Source of the DNA: Cordylochernes scorpioides
Lineage: Eukaryota; Arthropoda; Arachnida; Pseudoscorpiones; Chernetidae
Direction of reading: 5' to 3'
Assembly: GCA_030710605.1 (NCBI GenBank)
Contig: CP092886.1
Location: 54,749,382 to 54,813,381, forward strand
Length of the DNA stretch: 64,000 nt
A program made the translations under genes and the position numbers. The number at the start of each line of letters is the position of its first letter. The stretch's first letter is position 1. Below the pieces are notes generated by a model that saw nothing but the letters and a program-made list of their open reading frames with translations, ran no database searches and was not told where the DNA came from. Of the stretch, positions 41,790-53,330 are shown piece by piece.

Positions 41790-43119
41790 TAATTTCTCTA
41801 CAAATGGAACTTTTGAGAGGCTCCCCAACAAATGGAGTCTTCCAGATAATGAAAGGATCTTCATGCCAAACCTCCAAGCTGGCCTTTATGTAGAAAAAGC
41901 TGCAAGGGATTCGACCAGGTCCACTTTATAAATATTTCAGTTTCTATCCACATCGAGTGTTCTCTTGAAGTGACGACCTGGAACATATTTATACTTGAGT
42001 TTGAAGCCCACACCTCGTCGTGAAAACCCTTTTTAAAAAGTGAAAAAAAAAACAAAATTTTTTTTTTACATAGCTCATCATCATCATCAAAAAAAGCGAG
42101 AGAAATAAATCTGGATACAAAGATTTTTTTTCTGTTGTTTTTAAAATTCAGAAGAAATTTAATTTTATTTTTCAAAATTCCGGTAGCCTTTGAAAATAAC
42201 TATCTACTCGCGTGATAGATTTAGTGAAACTATAATTTATATTCAAATAAACACAAAAGCTCTGGGGCTCAAATCTTCTCGTCATACGGAGATGCGGAAT
42301 TATTGCGAGGATATTTCTAGCTCGGAATCCGAGATAGAATTTTAGAAAATAAACTTATCTTTACACATATTTCTAGCATACAGGAGTCTCCTAAAGTATC
42401 ACAAGACGATAGATATGTCGTATATGAGCAGAACATCATCTCGTGTCATGGAGCGCGCCTCGCGCCAAATTTAGGATTAATTTAATTGAGTAGCTTCTGT
42501 CTACATGGGCAAAATTCTTTGGCGCCAATTTCCAAAATAACACGTGGCGGTGATGTCTTGTCCATCCATGGAAAGGGGGGGGGGTGCCATTGCTCCGTTA
42601 GTCAGCCACATTTCAGAGTTCCCTGTTCATGGTTACCGTAGCGGCTCGTGGCTCACGGAGTCCCCACCATACTTCGCCCTACAGGGCAGTCCCTTACTTG
42701 TGCTAATTCTCCCGCCCGCCACTTAGAGGAGGGGTTGGACTAATAACACGTGCTTTCTCTTATAAAATTGCTACTTAATATAAGGAGATGTTCGTTTTTT
42801 ACACATATTGCTTAATTATTCATGCACATTTTGAAATATAGAACACATAATTGTATTTACATTTCCTATGGAAATTTGGCCGGAAGGAAATTGACTTTAA
42901 AAAAACCGGTACCTCTCTCCCAAGTGGCATGGACACAAAACCCGGGTTCCTGGAGCGTTGAAGACCCGAGAGTATTGGTTGTCAATAGATAGCGCATAGG
43001 TTTTGAGCCTATTTTGAAGGGTGAGGTGACCTTTGTGTAATTCATATGTTGGGGTGGGGCAAAACCTATAGAGATAACCGCAGTTGGTCGTTCCCGGCAA
43101 GCCAGGATCTGGATTCAAA
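41790..43119. other. no gene seen; one GC-richer patch
   Basis: 42540-42740 is GC-richer with a G-run (42577-42586). 42440-42560 has gcgccaaa-type words and taatttaattgag. No supportable ORF. Confidence 0.35.
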
Positions 43120-43234
43120 CCCTTTTGGCCTATATTACTGGGTTCCGGTTTGTTCTAGATATCTCACTGAACCCTGGTTTGTTACACCTATATTACTGGG
43201 CCCCGGTTTGATCCAGGTAGGCGCTTGTCAGTTT

Positions 43235-43320
43235 TCTTAAGCTGATGTTGTGGCTTTTTCACTGACCCGAGTCCGCTAGTTTGCGGAAACGGTATATAGA
43301 TGACGCTTAGTTATAGCGGC
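43235..43320 (+). repeat. single arm of the 26470-type fold-back
   Basis: tgatgttgtggctttttcac, then gagtccgctagtttgcggaa, as in 26710-26770. Confidence 0.65.
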
Positions 43321-43868
43321 TATTTTGACGGAATGGCGATCTTTATTTTTATATATGCCTTCCAGCAAGCTTTCTAAAAATAATTTTTAAAAAGAGAATA
43401 ATAATATAAATACGCGCGTGTGTAAAGAAATTCAATTTTATTTAGTTTGGCAAAAATATTCATTTTAGAAAAGTTAAAAAGAACCTATTTCCTCTCTCGG
43501 ACTTATAGTCCAGTACCACCACAGTCGACCTCTATAGATGTGCCACACTGTAGTCCCTATATAAGTTGGAGACAAAAGTTTTGCAGTTGGTCACGTTTCT
43601 TGTGTTCCATGTAGCCTGTGGTTTGTTCCTACTATCTAACAAGTGTTTCAAGTTTGTTCCACCTATATCACCGGACCCTGGTTTGTTACACCTATATTAC
43701 TGGGCCCCGTTTTTTTCCAGCTATCTCACTGAACCCTGGTTTGTTACACCTATATTACTGGGCCCCGGTTTTTTCCAGCTATATTACTGAACCCTGGTTT
43801 GTTACACCTATATTACTGGGCCCCGGTTTGTTCCAGCTATCTCACTGAACCATGGCTTGTTACACCTA

Positions 43869-45182
43869 CAGGGTCCATTATGAAAGAAATGAGCATTTAC
43901 TGGCAAAATACATTTATTGATCGTAATTTGTGCAAATGTTCAATATTCTTCAAAATACATTCCTCCTGCATCAATACACTTGCGGAAACGCGTTTGCCAC
44001 GCCTGAAAGGCACCCTGAAACTCCTCGACAGGAATGCTTCTCAGGAACGTTGTAACATGGTGTTGGATGTTTTCCACGGTTTCCCAATGTTTTCCTTTCA
44101 TCTCTCGCTTGAGTCGCGGAAACAAAAAGAAGTCACATGGAGCTAAGTCGGGACTGTAAGGGGGGTGAGGGATCAACGAGGTGTTGCTCCGGGCCAGGAA
44201 GTTGGTAATGATGAAGGCTGTGTGGTTGGTGGCATTGTCATGGTGGAGCTTGACCGTGTCTTTAATGTCAGTCCTTACGCGTGCGATCCAAGTTTCAATC
44301 TCCTGAGCACCTCCAGGTAAAAGGCTGAGGTTACAGTTTGTCCCTGCGGTACAAACTCACAATGGACTATTCCTCGGATGTCAAAGAAGACAATGATCAT
44401 CGTTTTGATGCGCGACTTGCTCATCCGCACTTTCTTGGGGCGTGGGGATGATTTTGTGTGCCATACACAGCTCTGCCTTTTCGACTCTGGGTCGCATTCA
44501 AACATCCAGGATTCGTCTCCGGTTACTACAGAGTTCAGAAAGTCCGGTTCATTTTGAATCAAATCCAACAATTCTTGACAGCGCAAAACTCTAAGTCCTT
44601 TCTGGTCTTGCGTCAACACTTTCGGCACAAGCTTCGCACAAACCTTACGCATTTGCAGATCCTCGGTCACTATCCCATGTACCACAAATGTGGACATGTG
44701 TAATGTGTCAGCAATTTGCTGGATGCTTAATCGACGGTCGGTACGCAAAACTTCGAGCACACGATCCACGTTCTCGTCAGTTCTGGCCGTTGTTGGGCGT
44801 CCTGAACGGTGTTCGTCGGCGACCTCCTCCCGGCCCTCCTTGAACGCCTTGTGCCACTTCCCAGACTGTGATCTTGAAATGCAATCTTCCTTGAAGGCTT
44901 TTTGCAGCATCTGGAGTGTTTCAGTTGCATTTTTCCAAGCCTCACGCAAAACTTTATGGCGTATCGTTGTTCAAGCGAACGCTCCATCGCGCTATGTTAC
45001 GAAAGTTGAAAACACACTTCAAGCGGAGGCATGTATCTCCTCTCAAACTGCTCGAACTCAACTGACGACCGGATGGATTGAAAGGGCCTATCCCTCCACC
45101 AAATTTCCCACGGTTTTACCGTGCTGCCATCTATCGTCGCGTCACAATAACATTATGCTCATTACTTTCATAATGGACCCTG
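43869..45182 (-). mobile_element. mariner transposon, full length, 1314 bp
   Basis: Ends cagggtccattatgaaag and complement with TA on both sides. It is inserted in the TA of a minisatellite unit (cctaTAttactggg); removing it and one TA restores a normal unit. Codes for a transposase with two frameshifts. Confidence 0.9.
43940..44987 (-). pseudogene. mariner transposase, two frameshifts
   Basis: Start MERSLEQRYAIKFCVRLGK at 44987, a frameshift near 44935 to NATETLQMLQKAFKED, then one frame to about 44290 with the HTH region (CISRSQSGKWHKAFKEGR; LSIQQIADTL) and VTGDESWMF (first Asp). A second frameshift near 44285 leads to HHDNATNHTAF (second Asp) and YSPDLAPCDFFLFP (third Asp), ending EEY at 43940. 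All three catalytic Asp residues remain. The damage is light and the element fairly young. Confidence 0.9.
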
Positions 45183-45259
45183 TATATTACTGGGCCCCGG
45201 TTTGTTCCGGCTATCTCATTGGGCCCTAGTTTGTTCCACATATCTCACTGGGCCCTGGT

Positions 45260-45706
45260 TTGTTCCAGCTATCTCATGGGGCCCTGGTCAGTTACACCTA
45301 TATTACTAGTTTCCAGTTTGTTCTAGCTATCTCACTGGGAACTGGTTTGTTCCAGATATCTCACTGGGCCATGGTTTGTTCCACCTATCTCACTGGGCCC
45401 TGGTTTGTTCCACATATTTCACTGGGCCTTGCTTTGTTCCAGCTATCTCACTGGGCTATGGTTTGTTCCACATATCTCACTGGGCCCTGGTTTGTTCCAC
45501 ATATCTCACTGGGCCATGGTTTGTTCCCCATATCTCACTGGGCCATGGTTTGTTCCACATATCTCACTGGGCCATGGTTTGTTCCACATAACTCATTGGG
45601 CCATGGTTTGTTCCACATATTACTGGGGCCTGTTTCGTACGTTCTTTCTATTGTTCACTTCTATCTTCATGTATCTGGAGTGGGAAACCAGGTTTCATTC
45701 AGGTAA
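45260..45706 (+). other. open frame from minisatellite (not a gene)
   Basis: 148 codons of SHWAMVCSTYLTGPWFVPHI-type repeats arise from the 29-bp unit. The frame is kept open by periodicity, not selection. Confidence 0.8.
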
Positions 45707-45888
45707 CATTTAGCATTTCCGCAAATAGTGAATTATAAGAATTTTCAGCCATTATTCTGATTAAATGATTTAGCATTTAAGTTTTGTGTGAGCGCGCTGA
45801 TTCTTTTTGATATTTGTATCTTCTTCTAATTTGGACTTGATTTTTCTATTTCCCTCATAGCCCACATAATGTAACTTCCGCATATATA

Positions 45889-46109
45889 CACTCATGGGCA
45901 AAATTTAAGGAAGTGGAAAGTCCTTTGATGTCTCCGGCCGTCTATATATATATTTTTTTTTTTAAAAGAGACAGAGGCAATTTTGTTCACACTTGGTTAT
46001 CTCGTGTCTTCAATAAAGATCACTGTATATAATATATCTTTCAATGTTATTGTCTAATCCCGATATACATGCTAAAAGGTACAACTTACTTAAGATTTGT
46101 CCATAAGTG
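45889..46109 (+). mobile_element. mariner-type MITE, family H copy 6
   Basis: cactcatgggcaaaatttaa start, ataagtg end, TA flanks. Confidence 0.85.
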
Positions 46110-47100
46110 TATTCTTCGTGTAGAGAGTTTAAAATATAAATAATGAATCTCATATATAAATGTTGTGTGATGTATATTACAACAACATAATTATTTTTGA
46201 AGCAGCAACAAAATATTTATAGAGCATTAAACATTTCAAAAAATCACTTTTTGGGAGGGGCAAACATTAGATGTGAGGAAAGTGAATTTAAAACAACATT
46301 TAAGTTGGGGCACGCTCTACCAAAACTTAAGAAATGGTGCGATATTGATCTTTCCAGGGAATTCTATGACTCCAGCCGTGAGCACACGCACAAGCAACAA
46401 AAGTAATTATCGTTTATTAAATATTGATTGTAAACAAACGCTCGGCGTGTATGGATTTACAGAATTAATATTTATTAATTTTCGCAGTATAATAGAGAGA
46501 ACATGCATAGATATATTTTTTATGGTGCAAACACCTAAAATAAGGATATTTTGAGGCTGGAAAATTTATTTAAAGATTCTGTGTCATGGAGAGATTATTA
46601 AATAAAAAAAAAAAAAGAGCTCGCAGTTTTTGGGGCCTCATGAGGGTGTAGCGGATTGTATGACTAACAACAGATTGAATTTCGTAATCCCTAACAAAAG
46701 CAAAACTTGAGGGCTTTACCACTTTACAACTATCCAAATAGAAACCTACGAAAGAATTGATAAACAAAGATGAGGTCGTACAAAATGGCGGCAATCAGAC
46801 GACCCAGTTAAGTGAATGGGGGAGGCAGGCAGTCTGAGAGGGAGGCTGCAATTTCTTCCCCAGCAGATGTCATCGAGAACCGCCCAGCAGTGTGGGCTGG
46901 GTACAGCTTGCGTGAATTATGAGGATAATCTCTCCATATCTCTTTCTAAAAGCACTTTATTCCTAATAGTACTTGACGTAAACATTTCAACAATAGAGAG
47001 CAACAATAAGAGATCTAAAAAAAAAAAAAAAACTAGAGCGATTCGTTGTTTCTGTTTTACGATAAAATTTGGAAATCCTGAGTTGTACTTATCGCACTTG
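46110..47100. other. no gene seen
   Basis: 46760-46930 is GC-richer (ccgcccagcagtgtgggctg). Open frames on both strands are weak. Confidence 0.35.
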
Positions 47101-47102
47101 AG

Positions 47103-47135
47103 GCCCGACGAAGAGCTGTTAGCTTGAAAGCTAAT
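47103..47135 (+). ncRNA. hammerhead-like motif, class 3
   Basis: CCGACGA (47105-47111, only U4 changed), extra A, stem II (G)AGCT-GTT-AGCT(T), GAA, AGCT, A. Good stem II and stem III. Stem I not evident. Confidence 0.35.
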
Positions 47136-47274
47136 GGTCCAATTTTCTTGTAATAAATAAACATATAGATGTAGCTCTCTTAACATCTTGTGGTCTTAGA
47201 TTGAACCCCATTAGATTTATTATAGAGATGAAAAATATCAAAATTTAAACAAATGCAATATTACAACATATGTA

Positions 47275-47570
47275 GTATATTACGATGCACTAGCGCGCCA
47301 TCTGTTATCAAAATACAAAACTATTTTTGATGTGCATGATTCTTTTTAAAATAAAACAATTTCTACTGCCCTTACTGCAATGGAAAAATTAATGGGAGGG
47401 CCTGGCTCATCAGTGGTGAACCCTCCCAGCGGTTTCGCCAGTTTAATCTACCATACCGCTGTTATATTGCATTTTTGGAACTTCCTTTTATAGTGATACT
47501 GATGCAAGACTCTACGAATGGGTATTTTAGATGAACTATGGACATAAGCTTTTAGGACTGCAGAATTACA
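47275..47570 (-). repeat. family C repeat, long form, minus orientation
   Basis: Complement of 41145-41420 and 41030-41095: gatgcactagcgcgccatct...gggagggcctggctcatcag...ccgctgttatattgcatttt...gacataagcttttaggac. Confidence 0.8.
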
Positions 47571-48485
47571 TATATATAATATACTAGCCATTACCTTTAC
47601 ATCCAATAATATACAATTGATCAAAGTAAACAGCAGTATAATAGAAAAGTACAGATTTATTGTTGCAATACAGAATCTCTGAATGTGCACCCAAGCGTTA
47701 AAATGTTATTTGAATTGTGGGTTTTTAGATATCACATCACTGAAACGGGATTCTATATCATTTATATAATATTCGGAAAAAATATTCAGGTTTTTTTTAT
47801 CAGAATTTTTTTTTTATAGCCCTGCATAATTTTGAGCCTATATTAGCACCCCTTACTTTTTTACATAAGATATTATGTCTTTTTCTCATCGAGTTGTGGT
47901 ATATAAATTGTAGTGTATATATAAGCGCTATATATATCTTTACTAGCGATCCAATACTTTTATATTATTTGAGTTCCTACTTGGACACAGTCACATTGTT
48001 TACTTGGTATATTATCACATTATGGTCATAATTCATGCTGAGAGGATTGACAAGAAAATGTCATGAAAGTAATAAAATGATGAAATTGCACGAAATTTTG
48101 ATAAAACGATATTGATGGTTAAAGAAGTTTCTGCATGTCAGCGCGGTACAAGGATCTAACTCGCAAAATATTCTCTAATGACGGATGTTCGGTTTACAGC
48201 AAACATAAGCAACAGAGCTCGTTCATTTGATTTCTGAGTAATTAAAGCCTAACATCTATTGGAATTAAGAGAATATTGAAAGTTGGGAGTGATGGGGGGA
48301 GTTTTTATTGCTAAAACAAGTGTATAGTCGGAGATGGCATCCTTTTATGTCGGATTCTCCTTGACAAGGCTGGCCTAACAACACGTCTGAGATGATTTTA
48401 GTAATTGAAATAATGAGGAATAAAAACATATATATCAAAAATACAAAAATATAGTCCTCACAATGAGTTTATTTTAATTTTAAAA

Positions 48486-48522
48486 TGCCAGCTTTCAAGC
48501 GATAATCGGTCTTCAACGAGCT
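48486..48522 (-). ncRNA. hammerhead-like motif, class 3, diverged
   Basis: Minus: TCGTTGA, extra A, a short stem II, GAA, AGCT. Three core changes. Confidence 0.2.
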
Positions 48523-48532
48523 TAATAAAAAA

Positions 48533-48598
48533 CATCGACTATATCTTACAAGAAATATTTACAAATTTGTAAATATTTGTTGTAAGATATAGTCGATG
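48533..48598. repeat. 66-bp palindrome without spacer
   Basis: Arms 48533-48565 and 48566-48598 are complementary with one mismatch (catcgactatatcttacaa...). It sits between the class 3 motif and the LTR element. Confidence 0.9.
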
Positions 48599-48600
48599 AC

Positions 48601-48804
48601 CTATCAAGAAGAAGCCCCTCTGTTGGCCAGGAGTGAAACCGTCCTTCCTCTTGTTGACGGCGGCTGTTGAATGCTGCTCTCTGTATGTTACCTTATTTGT
48701 TCTCCATGAATACACGAAGGTAAATAAAGAGAAGTTGAACAGAGATCCTTACCGATCCCGCGTGCTCATTTGACCATCCTCGACAGCAGCGGCGGTGGCG
48801 TAAG
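48601..48804 (+). repeat. left LTR
   Basis: Shares aacagagatccttaccgatc, ttgttctccatgaat and gtgaa..cgtcc blocks with the right LTR and contains aataaa (about 48724). Confidence 0.75.
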
Positions 48805-48806
48805 AA

Positions 48807-48823
48807 ATGGTGTCAGAAGTGGG
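48807..48823 (+). other. putative primer-binding region
   Basis: atggtgtcagaagtggg starts 2 nt after the LTR. Tggtgtcagaagtgg is common directly after the 5' LTR of gypsy-type elements. Confidence 0.6.
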
Positions 48824-48869
48824 TTTTCTGTTCGTGAAGACATTTTTGGGTAGCAGTGAAACCATAAAA

Positions 48870-50001
48870 TGGCGGTGGAGCAATCCTACCCCACATCCAA
48901 GCTCTTCTCTCAGCAATGAAATAGTTCAGAGAAATCTGTGGGAAGAACGAGCAGCGATATGCAGAGAAGGTCGCCCGATGGCAGGACGCTCAAGAGGCAG
49001 TGCTTGGCAAGATCGAAACGCCCTACGAAATATAGATGGTGTGATGTGGCGAAATGGTGGCATGATTCAGACCGGTTGTGTAGCGGAGTAGAACGAACGG
49101 ATCGCCACCGACAACGGCTGTGGCACGAGTACTTTGAACAAAGTCAAACGAAAGGAGGGAGAATGTCCCCCAGATGTGCCGTGCGGAAATCCTAACCCCG
49201 GAATCATATCTAAAAATTTCCGCGAGATCATCAGCGATCATAGTGAACTGAAATACGGCGGCGTGACGGACTGATGTGACGAGGCCAGACTGTCTGGGAC
49301 GACAGAGGAGATCCAAATGGGCGTAACAGAGCTGGGCGCTTTGTGGAAGTGCGGCAAGACTGGATGGTCGAATAAAACCCTAGTTGAAGCAAGCGGAGAC
49401 TTTGGCGCTCCAGGAAAGTCCGACAACAATTGCTGCAACCAGGACGTCCCATGTGATGTGTCAGCGCTGCCGTCTGCATTCCACTCTGAAATAAGCCATG
49501 GACTTTTGCCCACCATCTTCGCTCTTTCATCCGAAAAAGTACAAGGCGAACAGCAAATGCCTAGAAATATTTCTGCTGTAATTGCGACTACCACGTAGCC
49601 CGACGCCTCCAACAGTTTTGAAGAGTTCATATCCAGTTCAAGTTTGGCACGAAAAGGCCCAAGTCTAAAGTGCTTAGAAATAGAAAACCTCTAGAAAAAT
49701 AAAATGGGAGGCTGAAAAGGACTCAATCCAGCAAAGAATATGCCTCGACAATCTCAGGGAGCCTGGCATAGACGAATATGTGCTGGACAGGCACGAGATG
49801 GAGAACGTGGTTCGGGAAGCCAATACCAGAGCAAAGAAAGATGATCTACAGCAGAAACTATATAAGTTTTCGCTGATACAGGCGCAAGGAGAAAACCAAG
49901 CTACAGACGACATCTTCGAAAGGAGTGAATTATGGTCGTCATCATGTGGTGAACCACTGACTTGGCCGGTTGCTCAACAGCAAGACGTCGACACTGATTA
50001 A
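48870..50001 (+). pseudogene. gag-like fragments of the LTR element
   Basis: Interrupted frames. One reads GKNEQRYAEKVARWQDAQEA followed by VLGKIETPYEI (about 48933-49030), coiled-coil-like. A second, 49715-50001, reads RICLDNLREPGIDEYVLDRH and then EMENVVREANTRAKKDDLQQK. No zinc knuckle or protease. Position after the leader suggests gag; no specific match is claimed. Confidence 0.4.
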
Positions 50002-50049
50002 GAGTGGAAAGAGGGGCAGAGTTGGAACATGGTGCAACAAACAAGGTGA

Positions 50050-51300
50050 ACGCTAATCCTGGCGTTACGTTTTAGAACTGCAGACAAGCCTCATGACAAT
50101 ACACAGGCCTGCATCTTCCAGTGGAGGAGAGTTCGCCCCAACCTGGATCCTGGGTTAAAGATTCTCGGACAACCTATTACCATAAGCCAGAATATCACCA
50201 TATTGGGGGTCGAATTCGATCAAACTCGTAAATTCGTCTCCCATCTTAAGAAAATTGTACTACGGACCTGCTGCATAATTCCCTTTCTCTCTAATGCCAT
50301 CCAAGGAAAATTTGATCTGTCTTTTGTGGCTGGAAACCGCATTTTTAAAGCTGTGGTGGTACCGGCCTTCCCCTATGGGGTCTCTGCTTGGGGCAGTCGC
50401 GCTTCCTCAAGAGAAGGCATTCGTCAGTTCCGGAGTCTGCAGTACCTCTTCGCGCGCCGCACGTTACGAGATGGTCCCTGCACTCCCACTATCTCAGCCA
50501 TTTCTCTAACTGGTAGCCCTCCGCTTGATATCATAATCAAAGCGCGAATGACCTATCTCAAGGCGGCTAAGGGGGGCCAGTTCGAGTTTCGGCCTGGTCC
50601 AGCTGCTCTCCCTTACCCACCCTTCCGACGCACAATTACTTTCAGTCTAGAATATGACAAAGTCACTTCCCCTGTTATACATACTGATGGAGCGAAATCC
50701 GAGGCAGGAGTTGGTGCCGCAATTATCCTTCCCTCGCAAGACCAACCAATACTCCTCAGACTACATCCGGATTGCTCTGATTTCCAAGCCGAACTGCTTG
50801 CCATTCTTTGGGCAACTTGCCTCGCGGAAAGTATGCCAGCCAACCCAGGAGTCACTATAGCGTCTGACTGCAGATCTGCACTGGCCGCTATATGTACTCC
50901 TGGTCCAGCCGAAACGGCTCTAATTGCGGAGATAATTCTAGCGCTAGACCAAGCACCTGCTATGGAAGCTTGGACCTTAGTCTACACCCAGGATCACCAT
51001 AATAGAAAACTAAAAAGATTTGCGACCTCCCCAATCCGCCTTAGGTCATTCCTGTCCAAAATACGTCTTGGGATGGCCACCACTACCATCCTTACCGGTC
51101 ACGGCCACGTTCTGGCAGATCTAGCGCTCTGGCATAGAGATCTAGATCCAACTTGTCCTCACTGCCGGGAAGAGTCACAGACTGTGGATCACCTCCTCTT
51201 CTCCTGTCCAGTTTTTATGCTACACAGGCTACAGATAGCCCTTCTGCTTGAAGTACAAGACTTCAGCCCGACAGCCCTGCCCCCTACTTCCTGACTCCCT
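50050..51300 (+). pseudogene. non-LTR retrotransposon C-terminal RT, RNase H and zinc finger
   Basis: From about 50137 the reading is LDPGLKILGQPITISQNITI-LGVEFDQTRKF, the post-palm LGV block, then the 363-codon frame 50203-51294. In that frame: thumb-like FKAVVVPAFPYGVSAWG (48-64), RNase H with D162 (HTDGA), E197 (QAELLAI) and D222 (SDCRSAL), and a CPHC...H...C finger (318-335). The usual fourth RNase H block (HxGxxGNExAD) is replaced by TQDHHNRKL, apparently by a deletion. The palm with YADD is missing. An RNase H-bearing LINE of the I/R1/Jockey group, truncated at both ends. Confidence 0.8.
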
Positions 51301-51464
51301 GCCGGCCTGGAACTACCTGGTTACCTGGTTCACCTCAGCAATCTGCCCCCCCATGACTAGACTTCTCCTCTAGACTGCTGTACAGCCCGGATAGTTGGCG
51401 ATTTACGCTCCAGGAGCCCGGGTTACCTCTATTTTCTCTCTAGCTGAGGGGGATGGACGGGGCA

Positions 51465-51664
51465 GTCGAAAAGGAGAAGCCCTTCTGGTGGCAGGAGTGA
51501 AGTCGCCCTGCCTGTAGTTGACGGCGGATGTTGGATGCTACTCCCTGCTTGTTACTTGCTTTGTTCTCCATGAATGCACGAAGTTAAGTAAAGAGCATTT
51601 GAACAGAGATCCTTACCGATCCCGCGTGTTCATTTGGCCATCCTCAACAGCAGCGGTAGCGTAA
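51465..51664 (+). repeat. right LTR
   Basis: Partner of 48601-48804. By eye the two differ at roughly 15% of positions, so the insertion is old. Confidence 0.75.
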
Positions 51665-52239
51665 CAATATTGTTTAGTCCTGTTGGGAGCGGCTGTTGTT
51701 TGCTGGAAATCCAATAATAGTTTTACAACCAAATAGTAAATGTATATATGTTCTTGAGTTTAAATGAGGTCGTTTTTGGTTACTTTATGTTTTGTAAAAC
51801 ACCATATAGTATGGAATGGTATTCAGCAGCTCAGTTTAAGGATTGTACAAAATCCCAAGAGTTTTTCTTGAGATTATGGTCATCAATTGAAGTAAACAAA
51901 TTTATAAATTTTGCTTGAAGGTTTAAAGCAAAATATTTTGAGCACAAATGTTTTATTAAAATTTTGTATTATATATATACACATAATTAGAAGATGTTTA
52001 TAATATGTATATTTTTCTTTATATATATTTATTTTCTATTTATTACGAAGTACTAAGAATATTGACGAAGAATATATTCAGGTCAAAATTAACAATTTAG
52101 TATAATTTTTTTTAGATCTCTATATCACCTCTCGCGACAGTAAAATTGCGATAATAAATCAACCAAGGTTGAGATTTAAGGTCTAACAAAGGCAGGTATT
52201 TTTCCGAACAACAAAATTTTTCGCGTCCTAAATTTCTTT
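51665..52239. other. no gene seen
   Basis: AT-rich spacer. Confidence 0.4.
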
Positions 52240-52600
52240 TTTTAATATGCGCATGGTCTTGGCGGCGCAGCTCATAACCATAATTCTGGAGGCAGCAGCT
52301 TCATTCCGCCAGATTTCCGCCATCCATCTCCGGCGTATTAACAGAGGGCCTATCGGGAGGAACACTTTAATTTCTGAGCAAATCAAATTCCAGCCGAGCA
52401 GCCTCGCTCCCGGCGATCGTCTTTGCTCGCGGCGGCGGCGGCGTTTTAAATTGAACACGGAATAAATCAAGCCGTCGTGCCGCGAGAGATAATATTGGAA
52501 GGATCTGTAATTGAAAGAATCGATCGGGAAGTTGCTGCTGCAGTTGTCTCCCAGAACAGGTGTGCACCATTCCCTCCAGACATGTGCAGTAGCCTTGGGA
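52240..52600. promoter_or_regulatory. candidate regulatory block 4
   Basis: GC-rich, repeat-free: gcggcggcggcggcgttttaa, ccggcgtattaac, gatcgatcggg-like words, abrupt transition to AT-rich flanks. Frames on both strands overlap and none shows a known domain. Possibly a CpG-rich regulatory element or an exon; composition only. Confidence 0.25.
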
Positions 52601-53330
52601 ATCGAGAATTCCTATTTTAAAGAAATATTTTTATTTCTTTCCTAAAATTTATTATTTTTCGACTGCGTATTTTATACTATGAAAATATTGATATACATTT
52701 TTGAGGGATTTGATGAAATTGTGTTGTCTTTCTTGTTCTATGCATGTATATACATATCTAACACACTGTGTTGGACGGAATAAACGAAAATATATCATTA
52801 AAACATACACCTGGTCTTCTTTTTCTTAATTGGTTGACTATTTTAAGAAAACCTTTTCAATGACGTAGTAATTAGCGTTATCAAGTTCTCGCATAACGTG
52901 ATGCGCAATACCTTTTTAAACACTCTGGAGGTTATCTGTATGAAGGCCACGGATTTCTGTATTCTAGAGGAGAAGAAAGGAAGTCTTTGCTCTCCTTCCA
53001 ACCACCTCCTGGAAACATCCGTCGTCAAGTAACAAATGTAATTTGAAATAGGAGTGAAAATATCACGTACTCATTTGTCTTTTACCTTCAGAGAAATAAG
53101 AAATGTTTAACTAGATGTAGAGCACTCACAATTCAGCTTAACAAATTTGCAATCCTTCATCCATGTGCATGGCTAAATATTAATAAGAAACGTTGAGAAA
53201 GGACAAGATCCGAGAGCTCTCGATAAAACATATATTTCGAAAACCTTGCAACAAAATCATTTTTATAAATTTTATCATCATAGTATAGATCCCGCAATTG
53301 CAAATATATACATTTAAAAAAAATAGAGTG
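52601..53330. other. no gene seen
   Basis: No supportable feature. Confidence 0.4.

Larger units (their letters stand above)
43120..45640 (+). repeat. 29-bp minisatellite array, interrupted
   Basis: Unit about tctcactgggccctggtttg followed by ttccacata (29 bp). Blocks at 43135-43215, 43655-43868 and 45183-45625, about 24 to 28 units. Because 29 is not a multiple of 3, every plus-strand frame cycles through the same 29-residue peptide and stays open (see 45260-45706). It is split by a mariner at 43869 and by other repeat sequence at 43216-43654. Confidence 0.9.
48601..51664 (+). mobile_element. LTR element with LINE-derived interior
   Basis: Diverged direct repeats of ~200 bp (48601-48804 and about 51465-51664) flank 2.7 kb. 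A leader/primer-binding sequence (atggtgtcagaagtggg) follows the left LTR and a purine-rich tract (gctgagggggatggacgggg) precedes the right one. The interior has gag-like coding fragments, then a non-LTR RT/RNase H fragment, with no LTR-type pol visible. Confidence 0.7.

Noticed and set aside
45260..45713. Long open frames of 102-148 codons as repetitive protein genes
   Set aside because: They come from the 29-bp tandem period and occur in all three frames.
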